The position numbers and the translations under genes were made by a program. Of a stretch of 64,000 bases of DNA, positions 25,353-35,600 are shown piece after piece. The stretch is from NCBI GenBank assembly GCA_031553315.1, contig JAVBLT010000020.1:26442-90441 (forward strand), in the 5' to 3' direction. The first letter of the stretch is position 1. Every line of letters begins with the position of its first letter. Below the pieces are notes generated by a model that worked only from the letters and a program-made list of their open reading frames with translations, made no database searches and was not told the origin of the DNA. Origin of the DNA: JAVBLT01 sp031553315. GTDB lineage: Bacteria; Verrucomicrobiota; Kiritimatiellia; RFP12; DVOR01.

Positions 25353-25733
25353 TTACCGGGTTTTGACTTGGCTTGCGGTTTTTCCGCGCTTGTGGGCGTC
25401 GGCGATGGCCTGGCTGGGGCTGACTCTGCCGTCGCGGTGGACGTGTACGATTTGCGAAGGGGCGGGGGTGTTGAAGGTCATGGCGCAGCGCCTGAGGGCG
25501 GCGTCGAGGTTTTCCGGGGTTTTCATGGTGTTCCAGTTGGCCGTTTCGCGCTGGAGTTGTTCGTTGCGGACCCGCTCCTTGTTTTCGAGCAGCTTGAGGT
25601 CTTTGCTGCGGTCTTCGATCTGGATGGCCAGCGTGCGGTAGGCAATGCCCACGATGAGGATGCAAAGGAGCAATCCGGCGGGGGCGAGCATTGAGGCGGT
25701 GAGGCGGCGTGTGTGTTTTTTATTTTTTCTCAT
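25353..25733 (-). CDS. ftsL: FtsL-like cell division protein
   Basis: The 126-residue protein has a basic N-terminus, one membrane helix (residues about 15-33, MLAPAGLLLCILIVGIAY) and a coiled-coil-like stretch (IEDRSKDLKLLENKERVRNEQL). This is the layout of FtsL, which joins FtsB and FtsQ in the division complex. FtsL is poorly conserved in sequence, so the call rests on shape and on its place between rsmH and ftsI. Its start overlaps the end of rsmH by 14 bases. The C-terminal tail of about 50 residues after the coiled coil is longer than in most FtsL. Confidence 0.72.
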   Translation of the reverse strand: MRKNKKHTRRLTASMLAPAGLLLCILIVGIAYRTLAIQIEDRSKDLKLLENKERVRNEQLQRETANWNTMKTPENLDAALRRCAMTFNTPAPSQIVHVHRDGRVSPSQAIADAHKRGKTASQVKTR

Positions 25734-26706
25734 GGCGGTTCTCCTTCCCGGTCGATGGGTGACGGCTGCGGCTGGGAATCTCCGCGAGCCGTTCCACGGC
25801 TCTGAGCCTGGCGGAGCGGGAACGCGGGTTTTCCGCGAGCTCGCTTTCGGAGGCTGTGAGGGCGTGTTTCAAAAGGTTCCGTATGGGGGGCTCTTCGCCT
25901 TGCCAGCGTTCGCCGCCCTGTTGCAGCGCCTCGAAGCGGCCTTCGTGGGCTTTGAAAAACTGTTTCACGGCGCGGTCGGTCAGGCTCTCGAAGGTGATCA
26001 CGGCGAAGCGGCCGCCGGGTTTGAGCAGGGTGAGCCCGCCGCGCAGGGCGGCCTCCAAATCGGCCATTTCGTGGTTGACGGCCATGCGCAGGGCCTGAAA
26101 GACCCGTGTCGCGGGGTGGCGGGCTTTGCCTTTTGCGCCGCCGAGCGCGTCGGCCACAATCCCGGCGAGCTGAAGGGTGCCGGTGACGGGTTGCCCGCGG
26201 CGGGCGCGGTCGATGGCGCGGGCGGCGCGCATCGCCTGGGGTTCTTCGCCCCAGGTGCGGAAGAGGCGGGCCATCTCTTCCACGGTCATGCGGGCGAGGA
26301 GGTCGGCGGCGGTTTCGCCGGAGCCTTGGCCCATGCGCATGTCGAGGGGGCCGTCGAGGCGGAAGCTGAAGCCGCGCGCGGGGGTGTCGAGCTGATCGCT
26401 CGAAACGCCGAGGTCGAGCAAAACCGCGTCGGCCTCTTCAATGCCGTTTTGCCTGGCGAGGGAGAGGATGTCGCCGTGTTCGCCTTGCACAAGGATTTTT
26501 TCGCCGGGCACGGCGGCCAGGCGATCCCGGGCGCGGGCGAGGGCCTCGGCGTCGCGGTCGATGCCGAGCAGGCGGCCTGAGGGGCCCGCGCGCAGGAGCA
26601 TTTGGGCGGCGTGGCCGGCGCTGCCGAGGGTGCCGTCGATGCAGGTGGCGCCGGGGGCGATGGCGAGCGCGGCGATCGTTTCGTTGAGCAGAACGGAGAG
26701 GTGCAT
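25720..26706 (-). CDS. rsmH: 16S rRNA (cytosine-1402 N4)-methyltransferase
   Basis: The 328-residue protein begins MHLSVLLNETIAAL and contains the SAM-binding motifs DGTLGSAGHAAQMLL and LLGIDRDAEALA, the family motif LLDLGVSSDQLDTPARGFSF, and DLLARMTVEEMARLFRTWGEEPQA. RsmH methylates C1402 in the ribosomal decoding centre. It is the second gene of the dcw cluster, seven bases after mraZ. All expected motifs and the expected length are present. Confidence 0.95.
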   Translation of the reverse strand: MHLSVLLNETIAALAIAPGATCIDGTLGSAGHAAQMLLRAGPSGRLLGIDRDAEALARARDRLAAVPGEKILVQGEHGDILSLARQNGIEEADAVLLDLGVSSDQLDTPARGFSFRLDGPLDMRMGQGSGETAADLLARMTVEEMARLFRTWGEEPQAMRAARAIDRARRGQPVTGTLQLAGIVADALGGAKGKARHPATRVFQALRMAVNHEMADLEAALRGGLTLLKPGGRFAVITFESLTDRAVKQFFKAHEGRFEALQQGGERWQGEEPPIRNLLKHALTASESELAENPRSRSARLRAVERLAEIPSRSRHPSTGKENRHEKK

Positions 26707-26712
26707 GGGGGG

Positions 26713-27195
26713 TTACTCTCCTTTCCTGCGGCTGCGGATGGTTTGAATGGCTCGCAGCAGCTGATCCTGGTCGATTTCATCTTCGATTTCCATGCGTTCT
26801 TCGGCCCAGATCTGAATGCGGTCAAAGGTGCCGACCATGACGGCTTTTCCCGAAAACCCCGCAAATTTCTGAAGGCGGTCGCCAATGCGGATGCGCCCCT
26901 GCACATCAAGCTGAAGCTGTTCGGAGTTGGCCGCCAGCACGCGCATGGATTGGGTCAGCTCATCATCGAAAAACGCATCGTCGCCGCTGGGCTGGGCAAA
27001 AAGGGTCTCCATCTTCTCGATGGTGATGAGGTTGAGGCATTTTTCTTTGGGGTCGGGCATCACAAACACATATTTTGGATCGCCCATCATTTCGCGCCAA
27101 CAGGAAGGAATGGTCAGGCGGCGCTTGGGATCGAGCGCATGCTCGAACCTTCCGCAAAATCTGCCTTTTCCATTTGTTTTTACTTCCATCGACAC
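26713..27195 (-). CDS. mraZ: MraZ transcriptional regulator of the dcw cluster
   Basis: About 160 residues with the two AbrB-like halves of MraZ: GRFEHALDPKRRLTIPSCWRE at the N-terminus and the second copy DVQGRIRIGDRLQKFAG. The family signature DPKRR (usually DxKGR) is close to standard. MraZ binds repeats upstream of its own gene and represses the cluster. I prefer the GTG at 27195, because GAGG lies six bases before it; the ATG six bases further in (27189) is the alternative. GTGGC and TGTGGGG lie just upstream and may be its operator boxes. Confidence 0.9.
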   Translation of the reverse strand: MSMEVKTNGKGRFCGRFEHALDPKRRLTIPSCWREMMGDPKYVFVMPDPKEKCLNLITIEKMETLFAQPSGDDAFFDDELTQSMRVLAANSEQLQLDVQGRIRIGDRLQKFAGFSGKAVMVGTFDRIQIWAEERMEIEDEIDQDQLLRAIQTIRSRRKGE

Positions 27196-27224
27196 GATAC
27201 ACCTCGCCTGACATTCTGCCCCAC

Positions 27225-27254
27225 AGTATGCCACTTTCTGACACCATTTGGCAA
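27225..27254 (-). promoter_or_regulatory. Promoter of the mraZ operon
   Basis: On the minus strand TTGCCA and CATACT are 18 bases apart. G-rich motifs AAGTGGC and TGTGGGGC overlap and follow the -10 box, resembling the TGGGN repeats bound by MraZ in other bacteria. Confidence 0.5.
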
Positions 27255-27376
27255 CACTAAAAGTGAAATAAAATAATGCATTGACAAGTGGTGTTTTATT
27301 TATCCGTGATGATTTTTGTTCCGTTTTTTCCTTTTTTGACTATTCATTGGAAATCGGCTCCATGTGCATTTTGGCC

Positions 27377-27405
27377 TTGCCGGATGGCACTTGTTTTGCT
27401 ATTTT
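27377..27405 (+). promoter_or_regulatory. Possible promoter of the first giant secreted protein
   Basis: TTGCCG (27377-27382) and TATTTT (27400-27405) are 17 bases apart, 42 bases before the start at 27448. The matches are only moderate. The rest of the 27255-27376 gap is AT-rich without a gene. Confidence 0.4.
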
Positions 27406-27447
27406 GTCTGCATACGAAATTACTTTTCGTTTTTCGGAGATTAAATT

Positions 27448-30400
27448 ATGAAAAAAAGCATTCTTATTTTGGCACTTTTTTCAACGGCCCTCGTTTTTTC
27501 AGCGGGTGTGCCGGATGAAACGGGCCTCGTGCCCACGCTGAATATCTCTTTCAACGTGGCCGGAACCACGGGCGATTTGAAGGATACCAATACCGGCTCC
27601 ATCGCCATTTCGGGTACTGGCGACTATGTGGCCTCGCCCAACGGCAAGGCGATTAATCTGGTGGATAGCACGAAGAATCCCTACGGTAGCGTTGGCGGAG
27701 TGGTTCCCGCCGCCACAGCCTATACGGTCGCCTTTTTCGCCAAGCTTTCGGGGAATGACGCCGGCACTCTTTTTCACTTGCAGGATTCCGCGGGAGGCTT
27801 GCTCTTTCGCCGGGGCGCCACCGCCGGTTCGGTGGTGGTGGCCAATGCCAAGGGAGCCGCGACGATTTCGCTCACAGGGCTTTCGGATTTGGAAACAAAG
27901 TGGCATTTCTACGCGCTGACCGTCGATGCCCAATTCATCACGCTTTATATTGACGGCGTGCCGCGCGGCCAAAGCGCTTCGGGCGCAACCTCGTTTGTCA
28001 ACGCCAAGACAGCCTATCAGTTTGGCGCCCGGCATGGCGGGATGGGAACCGGCGAAGCGAAAAACGGCGGATTGCTTGATGATTTCCGTGTGTATGCCCG
28101 AATTCTCACCGCCGAGCAGCTTGCTGCCGTGAACTGGGCACTGGTGCCTCATTCGAAAAAGGTCATCAGCCTGAATTTTGCCACAAACGCGAATGCCTCT
28201 GCGTTGCCCGCCACCGATGCTCGTGTGGGGCTTGAGCCGGTTGCCGCATCATCGTGGATCAATCTCGCCAATGCCGCGCAGGAGGAGGCGGTTTCGATTT
28301 ACGCCAACGATTGTGCCCACCCCTTTCCGGCTCCGGCCGTTGCCTGGAGCGCTTCAACGATGTATCGTCAAGGCAGCACAGTCTCACTCGAGGCGACGGT
28401 TCTGCGCAACTATCTCGCCGATGCCCAAACGCGCACGGGCGTTGGCGTTCAGATCACCGTTTCCGATATTCCCTTTGCCGCTTATGAGGTCATCATTTAT
28501 CAGGCGGCCGATTCCGCCACCCCTTTCCGCCCGCCCTCGGTCAACGGCCAGTTTTACACCTTTGATGCCACCGGTTGCCGCATTGTCAAAGGCAGCGCGA
28601 ATTACGGCGATGCCAACGCCTCGCGCACCGCGTTCACGCATGGGGTCAATGCCCTGCGCATCCGTCGTGCCGCCATCGATCCCGCCGATGGCGATTTCTC
28701 CGGCGCGCTGACCATTCTGGGGCAAATTTCCGCCGGTTCCTCCATCGCCCGCGGATGCATCGCCGCCATTCAAATTGTGGAAGTGGAACCCTTCGAAACC
28801 GTTTATACCCGAGCGATCTCAGCCGATGGCGTTTGGGGTGATTCGCTTTGGAATACCTCCTCCGCTTCCAATCAGGCATGGGTCGATGGCGCGACCGCCA
28901 TTCTGAACGCTTCCTCCCCCGCCACGCTTTCGCTGGGGGTGCCTGTGCAGGCCCATGATCTGATTATCCAGGGCAAGGGTTCCCTGGCGCTCACCGGCGC
29001 TTCTCTCTCCTTCTCCGGCGCGATCAACGCCCAACTGTTCAACGCCGCCGATTCGATCACGATCGCTTCGCCCGTGCAAAATGAAAATCTGACCCTTTAT
29101 GCGCACAATCCCAACGCCTCCGCCGCCGGCAAGCTTGCTTTAACCGGATCTTTCCAGAATCTGACCCTCGGTTCCGGCACGCTCGATGCCGCCGTAAACG
29201 CAGGCAACCTTTCACTGCAAGGCGGTTCGCTTGCTATCGCCCCGGGGATCTATGCCTATCCGGTCTCGGTTGGCGCACCCGCCGTGTTCCGGGTGGATTC
29301 CGGCGACGCAGCCTTCACGCAACCCGTGAATTCCAATGCGATCCTCACCAAGACCGGATCCGGGAACCTCACCTTTGAAAATAATCTGACCTCGACCGCC
29401 GCGCTCAGCGCCGCCGCCGGGCAGGTCACGCTCAAGGGCACCGCGAATTCGCTCCCCGACTACCCGGCCAATACCGTTTTCGCCGATGGCACAACGACCA
29501 CGCTGACAACCGAGCGGCTGACCATCGCCACCGAAACACGCACCTGGCCGATGGCTCCCGGCGCAACGATCGAGACCGCCGCCTTTCGTGCGGCCAATAC
29601 GAGCGCTTCGAAATCAGTGATCAACCACACCAACGGCACCTTCCGCGTCACCGGCAACGTCTCCACCGCCGATACCGTGCCCACCTTCCTGCTCGCCTAC
29701 TGGACCAACGGCGGCGCCGGCACCTACAACCTCAGCGGCGGCACCCTTTCCGTGCCCAATGCCGAAATCCGCCTGTCGCACTCCGGCACCGGCACGCTCA
29801 ACATCTCGGGAAGCGGGCGCGTGGAAACGCTTGGCTTCCAAAATTGCGGCCTTTCCGGAACCATCGCCATGTCGGGCGGGAGCATCGCTCTCAACAGCGC
29901 CGGCATTCGCAGTTCCAAGATTTACCCGAAGTTTTCCGGCGGCACGCTCGAAGCCGCCGCCAGCTTCAGCATCGACAGCGCTGTCGAGCTGCTTGCGGGT
30001 GAAGGCCCTGTGATTGAACCCAACAGCCACACCATCACCGTCAACCAGCCTTTCTCCGGCGAAGGCAGCGTGACCTTTGGTTCCGCCGGGAGCACCGGCA
30101 GCGTGATTCTGGCCGCAGACCTCAGCCACACCGGCGGCACCGTGCTCGCCGGCGGCACGCTCGATATCGGCCTACGCACGGTCATTCCCGGCGCGGTCAC
30201 GGTTCAAGGCTCGCCCGCGCTGAAAATCAACGCGGGCATCTTGCCGAATTATTCCGACAGCGGCGCGTTTCACCCCTCCGCGCTGACTTTTGCCGCCGAT
30301 GCTTCTCTGCGCGTGGAGGTCGATGCCGGAGGAAGCGATGTGTTGCTTGAAAGCTATGCGTTTTTCGGCGCGGTTGAAGGCATTGACGCCTCCAAAATTT

Positions 30401-32049
30401 CGGTTTCACTCGTCAATACCGGCTCCGGTTTTCCCTCGGGCGGCGCCATGCGCGCCGTCTCCGGTCCAAACGGCACGGTGCTTTTCGTGGTCTCCGGTGT
30501 GATTCACCCGAAACGCCTCTTCTGGAACGGCTCATTCTCCTCGCGCTGGTCGACCGATCCCGCTGATATCAACTGGGGCGACGGCGCCGTTGACGGCCCC
30601 GTTGCCGCTTTTACCGATATTGACACCGTGAATTTCACAGACCTCGCCTTTGCCGAGCAAACTGTGGATCTTTATGGTTCCCTTGCCCCCGTCTTCCTCT
30701 TTTTCAATACCGAGCTCACCGCCTATACCCTCGCTGGAACCGGCGGCATAACCGGTTCGGCAGGTATCGAAAAAACCGGAGCCGGAACCGTCACCCTCGC
30801 CACGGCCAACACCTTCACCGGCGATATCTCCATCGGCGCCGGCGAGCTCATCCTCAGCGGCACGCTTGGCACCGCCGAGGCTCCCTATTCCGGTGCGGTT
30901 ACCATTGCCGAAGGCGCTGCTTTGCGCATGGAATCGGCCGCGGAAGAATCGTACAAGGGCGTTTTCAAAGATTTCGGAACCATTCGCAAAACAGGAAGCG
31001 GCACGCTGGCCATCAAACTCCCGCAGCCCTATTTTAAAGGACAGCTTCAGGTGACCGCCGGTGCCGTTTCGCTCGACAACGGTTCCTCCGCCGTGCATGG
31101 AGGCGGGTCGGGGATCTTTGGCGATCCCATCTACAAGACCAGGTACCCCGTTCTCATCAGCGGGGAATCGGCTGTGGTGGATCTCACCGTCAATGAAGTG
31201 GTCGGGTGGTCAACCGGGCAGGTCGGTTATCGTTTTGCCGAAATGAAAGAAGGCGCAACTCTTCTCAAAACCTCCCAAACTCAAAACCTCCTGCGCAGCT
31301 TCCTTTTCTCCGGCGATGCCCGCATGGTCAACGCGCACGAAACCGATGGCTGGAAACTGGGGCCCGGCGCCGTGTTCAAAGCGACCTCCGGCACCACCGT
31401 CTTCAGCAGCACCGGAACCCCCAACGGTCTCCTTCTGATGGGCGGCGATGCCAACCGCACCCGCGTGGAGTTTGCCGTGGAGCCCGGCGCAGAAATCCGG
31501 TTTGATACTGCCCTCGCCTGCAACTCCATCAATACCGGTATCCTTAAGACCGGCGGCGGCCTCCTCACCTTCAACGCCGCCACCGAAAACAACGCCATGC
31601 CCACCGAAATCGAAGCGGGAACCCTTGCGGTCAATGCCGCCGCCACCGGCGCCGGCACCTACACCATCGGTACCGGTGCCACGGCCGCCACCTTGCGCGG
31701 CAGCGGCACAATCGAGGGAACCGTTGCGGTCAAAGCCGAATCCATCGTGGAAACCGGTTTGACAATCGGTACCCTCGCGCTCGATAAAGACGCCGCCATC
31801 CGCGTGGTTCCCGGTCAGGAGCTCGCCGTCGGCGCCGCCTTCACCGCCGATACCTCCTTCATCGTGGACCTCTCGCTCTACACACTCGGCACACCCAGAC
31901 AATTTGTGCTGACTCTGCCTGAAAGCGCCTCCATTCCGAGCGCCGAATGCGTGCTTCAGGGAGAACTGGCGAGGAGCTACCGCGCCGCCTGGGTTGGAAA
32001 AAGCCTGGAAGTGGCCCTCATGCGGGGCATATTGATCACGATTTATTGA
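27448..32049 (+). CDS. Giant secreted beta-repeat protein A (1533 residues) with LamG domain
   Basis: A signal peptide (MKKSILILALFSTALVFSAG) is followed by a LamG/concanavalin-like domain (about 30-230; ending GGLLDDFRVYARILTAEQL), then one copy of the domain shared with proteins B and C (about 240-450, from VISLNFAT to CIAAIQIVEV), then long Gly/Ala/Thr-rich beta-helix repeats. The latter include the autotransporter-associated strand type (IEKTGAGTVTLATANTFTGD). It ends in MRGILITIY with no beta-barrel domain. GGAG precedes the ATG. LamG suggests carbohydrate binding. It is probably exported and surface-exposed or released, but how it is retained is not clear from the sequence. Confidence 0.85.
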   Translation: MKKSILILALFSTALVFSAGVPDETGLVPTLNISFNVAGTTGDLKDTNTGSIAISGTGDYVASPNGKAINLVDSTKNPYGSVGGVVPAATAYTVAFFAKLSGNDAGTLFHLQDSAGGLLFRRGATAGSVVVANAKGAATISLTGLSDLETKWHFYALTVDAQFITLYIDGVPRGQSASGATSFVNAKTAYQFGARHGGMGTGEAKNGGLLDDFRVYARILTAEQLAAVNWALVPHSKKVISLNFATNANASALPATDARVGLEPVAASSWINLANAAQEEAVSIYANDCAHPFPAPAVAWSASTMYRQGSTVSLEATVLRNYLADAQTRTGVGVQITVSDIPFAAYEVIIYQAADSATPFRPPSVNGQFYTFDATGCRIVKGSANYGDANASRTAFTHGVNALRIRRAAIDPADGDFSGALTILGQISAGSSIARGCIAAIQIVEVEPFETVYTRAISADGVWGDSLWNTSSASNQAWVDGATAILNASSPATLSLGVPVQAHDLIIQGKGSLALTGASLSFSGAINAQLFNAADSITIASPVQNENLTLYAHNPNASAAGKLALTGSFQNLTLGSGTLDAAVNAGNLSLQGGSLAIAPGIYAYPVSVGAPAVFRVDSGDAAFTQPVNSNAILTKTGSGNLTFENNLTSTAALSAAAGQVTLKGTANSLPDYPANTVFADGTTTTLTTERLTIATETRTWPMAPGATIETAAFRAANTSASKSVINHTNGTFRVTGNVSTADTVPTFLLAYWTNGGAGTYNLSGGTLSVPNAEIRLSHSGTGTLNISGSGRVETLGFQNCGLSGTIAMSGGSIALNSAGIRSSKIYPKFSGGTLEAAASFSIDSAVELLAGEGPVIEPNSHTITVNQPFSGEGSVTFGSAGSTGSVILAADLSHTGGTVLAGGTLDIGLRTVIPGAVTVQGSPALKINAGILPNYSDSGAFHPSALTFAADASLRVEVDAGGSDVLLESYAFFGAVEGIDASKISVSLVNTGSGFPSGGAMRAVSGPNGTVLFVVSGVIHPKRLFWNGSFSSRWSTDPADINWGDGAVDGPVAAFTDIDTVNFTDLAFAEQTVDLYGSLAPVFLFFNTELTAYTLAGTGGITGSAGIEKTGAGTVTLATANTFTGDISIGAGELILSGTLGTAEAPYSGAVTIAEGAALRMESAAEESYKGVFKDFGTIRKTGSGTLAIKLPQPYFKGQLQVTAGAVSLDNGSSAVHGGGSGIFGDPIYKTRYPVLISGESAVVDLTVNEVVGWSTGQVGYRFAEMKEGATLLKTSQTQNLLRSFLFSGDARMVNAHETDGWKLGPGAVFKATSGTTVFSSTGTPNGLLLMGGDANRTRVEFAVEPGAEIRFDTALACNSINTGILKTGGGLLTFNAATENNAMPTEIEAGTLAVNAAATGAGTYTIGTGATAATLRGSGTIEGTVAVKAESIVETGLTIGTLALDKDAAIRVVPGQELAVGAAFTADTSFIVDLSLYTLGTPRQFVLTLPESASIPSAECVLQGELARSYRAAWVGKSLEVALMRGILITIY

Positions 32050-32084
32050 TAAACTGATTTTGATTCAAAGAATTATCCTGAATG

Positions 32085-32113
32085 CCGGCGGCAGGTGCTC
32101 AACCTGCCGCCGG
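32085..32113 (+). terminator. Hairpin after giant protein A
   Basis: CCGGCGGCAGGT and ACCTGCCGCCGG form a perfect 12-bp stem with a 5-base loop, followed only by TTAT. It is probably a terminator or an mRNA-end stabiliser. Confidence 0.6.
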
Positions 32114-32219
32114 TTATCGTATGAAAAATCGTGTGAAAAATTTGTTTTGCGATTGTTTTTTTTTCAGGCATGTGCTACGTTGTGAACAAATTGTGTTGTT
32201 GATTTCAAGGCAGATGGAT

Positions 32220-32540
32220 ATGATGCGATTTTGCTTTTTTTTGACCATGGGGCTTTTTTTGGCCGGCTGCGGCGATTCTCCCGGAGCTTCCTCCCTGAAA
32301 TTCATTAAAGCCGTGCGCGACGGCAACATTGAGCGCGCCTCTTCTTATTTGGCCGAAGGCGTGGCGATTCCAGCCGATACATCCGCCATTGTCAACGGTT
32401 TCATTGTTGAGCAGGAGGTCGTCAGCGGTCAGGTCGCCACCGTCGTCCTCCGCCGGCAGTATGATAAAACCGTGCCCTCCGTGTTGATTGAGCTGGAAAA
32501 GAGCGGCGCCTCCTGGCGTTTGAAGACGCTTCCCTTTTGA
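32220..32540 (+). CDS. Small lipoprotein
   Basis: This 106-residue protein starts MMRFCFFLTMGLFLAGCGDS, a lipoprotein signal with the lipobox LAGC. The mature part (about 86 residues) begins with a helix-like stretch (SSLKFIKAVRDGNIERASSYLAEGVAI) and ends in strands (VATVVLRRQYDKTVPSVLIELEKSGASWRLKTLPF). This alpha-then-beta pattern resembles the DUF4878/NTF2-like lumazine-binding class of small lipoproteins, though I cannot confirm the family. AAGG lies upstream. It stands between giant proteins A and B and could help to attach or fold them (inference). ATG 32214 and 32223 are alternative starts. Confidence 0.75.
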   Translation: MMRFCFFLTMGLFLAGCGDSPGASSLKFIKAVRDGNIERASSYLAEGVAIPADTSAIVNGFIVEQEVVSGQVATVVLRRQYDKTVPSVLIELEKSGASWRLKTLPF

Positions 32541-32607
32541 AAAGCCGTTTTTATTTTCAGGCTGCGTTCCGCGTGACGCACCTTCGTGAAATGGCGCTGT
32601 GATTTTC

Positions 32608-32636
32608 TTGTGCCGGAGGCTCGCCTCCCGTATGCT
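32608..32636 (+). promoter_or_regulatory. Possible promoter of giant protein B
   Basis: TTGTGC (32608-32613) and TATGCT (32631-32636) are 17 bases apart. A TATAAT at 32642-32647 is nearby but has no matching -35 box. Confidence 0.42.
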
Positions 32637-32688
32637 CTCTTTATAATTACGGTTGGATACTTTTCGGGGCTAGCCCAAGGAGCGTGAT

Positions 32689-35600
32689 ATGAAAAAAATG
32701 TGCTTTGTTGCGTTGTTATTGGCCGGAGGCGTGCCGTTTTTCGCGGTTGCGGCCTCGCTGAGCGTGAACTTTACAACACCGGGCGGAACCGGCGCGCTGG
32801 TTCAGGGCTCGAATTACGGGCTTGTGCCCGTGACGGCCGCCAATTGGAACCAGGTCACCACGGTCAGCGCCGCCGCAAATGATGTGGCCGATGATGTGTT
32901 TCCCGCCGCGGTCGCGCTGAAAGACAGCTCCGGCGCTCTGACCGCCGCCACTGTCGCGGCCGATGCCCGAACGCTTGAAACCGGCCTCGGAACCGCCTAT
33001 GATCCCATTTTGCGCGGTTATATGCTTGATTATGCCGGAGGAACGGCGCGCTCCGAGAATGGTTGGCCCAAGGTGAAGCTCACCGGAATTCCGTATTCGC
33101 GCTACCGCGTGTACGTCTATATGTGCAATGAAACCTGGGAGAAAAGCGGTTCCGTGACCATTACGCCCGAAGGCGGAGCCCGCAGCGATTTTTATTATAT
33201 GGACGGCGCCTCCGTTAAAACCGCCGCCGACAACACCGGCTGGGGCAACCGCGGGATCAACGCGCTTAAGCTGGGCGTCAACTGCCTGCGGACGCCTGTG
33301 CTGAGCGAGCCTGCGATCACCGTCGGCGCGTATCGGAGCAACAGCGCCTATTTCCGCGGAACCATCGCGGCGATTCAGGTTGAGGAAGTCAGAACCGAAA
33401 CCCTCACGCTGACCGGAAACCAGACCATCAATGCCGCCGACTACACGCCCGGCGTGGAGCTCACGATTGACAATGCCGGCTCCGGCAATACCCTCACGGT
33501 GAAAGGCGCGCTCAGCGTGGGCACGCTGACCTTCACCGGCAACCCGTTGAACATTCGCCTGGCCGAACCCATCGCGGCCGACACCCTGCTGGTGCAGAAC
33601 AGCCTCACATTCACCACTTTTCTCAAAAATTCCGTCTTGCCGCAACGGCTGACTTTGCTTGATGGAACCATCACGCTTGAAGGTGCGGGCGCGCTGAACC
33701 TGCCGCCTCCGGCGGGCGCCGATTCGTTCACGCGCGATACGGCCGCCACCACCGGCCTTCACGCTTACGCGCAGCGCCTGCTCCCCCAGGCGGGGCTCGG
33801 CTCGGTCAGCGTCAACTTCGCCTCCAACAAAGCTTCGCTTGAAGGTCAAAGCGGCGTTGTCGGCGCCTATCCCGTCGATGCCGCCCGGTGGATGAACACC
33901 GCCAATCCCGGCAACAGCGGCGGCACGCCGACCACAACCGTCTTTTCCGCGCTGACCAACGATCTGGGAACCGTTCTTTCCGCTTCGCTTCAGGTGTGTT
34001 CCAACGGCGGAACCTACAACAATGGTTCCAACGCCACACTGATCGGCAAGCTGATGTATGGGTATCTTGACGATTCCCACGGAAGCAATTTCGCCGGTTT
34101 TCAGGTCACGGGCGTGCCGTATGAGCGATATGGCGTGATCATCTATTTCAATACCGACAGCGGCAACGCCACGCCCTTCCCCGCTTACCGCGTCAACGGA
34201 GCCTACTATCGCGGAACCCCCGCTTTGGGCACATTGACCGGCACCGGCGCGCAGAACTACTGGGGCGCCAAATCGACGACGGCGCTGACTGAAGGCGGCA
34301 ACTATCTTGTCGTGACCGGCTTCAGCAACACCGACAATCCGAACCTGCTGGTGTCTCTCCCCGCCGGAGCCGTTCCCTGGTATGCGGGATACCGCGCCTG
34401 CATTTCCGGTTTTCAGCTCGTCGACATGACCAGCCTCTTCCCGCCCGAGCATTACACCGCCACCGTGCCCGGCAGCGCCGCCATGACCGAAATCGAATGG
34501 GACAACGGCAAAAACTGGAGCGGCGGCTCTTTGAATGCCACCGCCGCCATTGATTTCACCTCCGCCGCCACCCTCACGCTCGATGGATCCGTGATGCTTC
34601 AACAACTGGCGCTTTCCAGCGCCGGCAGCCTCCTCATCAGAAATGCCGCCGTGCCCCTTGCCGTGGCCTCCTGGGATCTCGGCGGCGTGACCGCGCTGGT
34701 GATCGACGGCCAGAGCGATACCCTCTTCCCGGCTCCCATGACGAGCCTCCCGAAAAAATACCTCTACACCGCCCCCGGCGGCACGGTTTCAATCGATGCC
34801 GGAAAGGTCTATGAATTCCACGCGGGAACCGCCGAATCCCCCGCCGTCTACACCCCGGTCTACGCCGGCGGCGAGCTTCAGATCACCGGCGGCCATTACC
34901 GGATGACCGCCGCTCCCACCCCCGCGAAAACCACGCTCAAAATCAGCGGCGACCCCGTCATTCACTTCAACAACGGCTCCGCCGATACCAATTTCGACGT
35001 CGGCTCGATGGACGTCACGCTCTCGGGCGGCACGATTCGCGCCGGTAAATTCATCACCTCTCAAGGCGGCGACAACCGCCCCAACACCTTCACCATGACC
35101 GGCGGCGAGATCATCGTCTCAGGCAACGGTTCGGCCGGCGCCACCGGCACGGCTCCGCTCATGTTCGGCCACTGGGGCGCGGCCGCGACCGGCAAATCGG
35201 TCGTCAACCTCTCCGGCGGCTCCATCCGCGCCGACAACGGCGGCTTCCGCCTCAGCAACGACAGCCAGGTCGATTTCACCATGAGCGGCGGCTATCTCCG
35301 CGCCAAAGAAATCAGAGGCAAAGGCAACAACGACACCACCTTTACCCTCTCCGGCGGCGAGCTCGCCATCGGCTCCGGCGGTTTCGACAACCTCGGAAGG
35401 TGCACCTTCACCCTGGCCGGCGGCGCCGTCACGGCGCTCGAGACCAACGGCATCCGCATGACCGTTTCCACGCGCGCCGGAACCACCTCCACCGTCTCCG
35501 CCGCCGCCGGTCAATCGACCAGCCTCGCGGTCGTTCAGGGCGGAGGCAACCTTGTGTTCGGCACGGAAACCAACACCGGCGCCATGAGCCTCACCGCGCC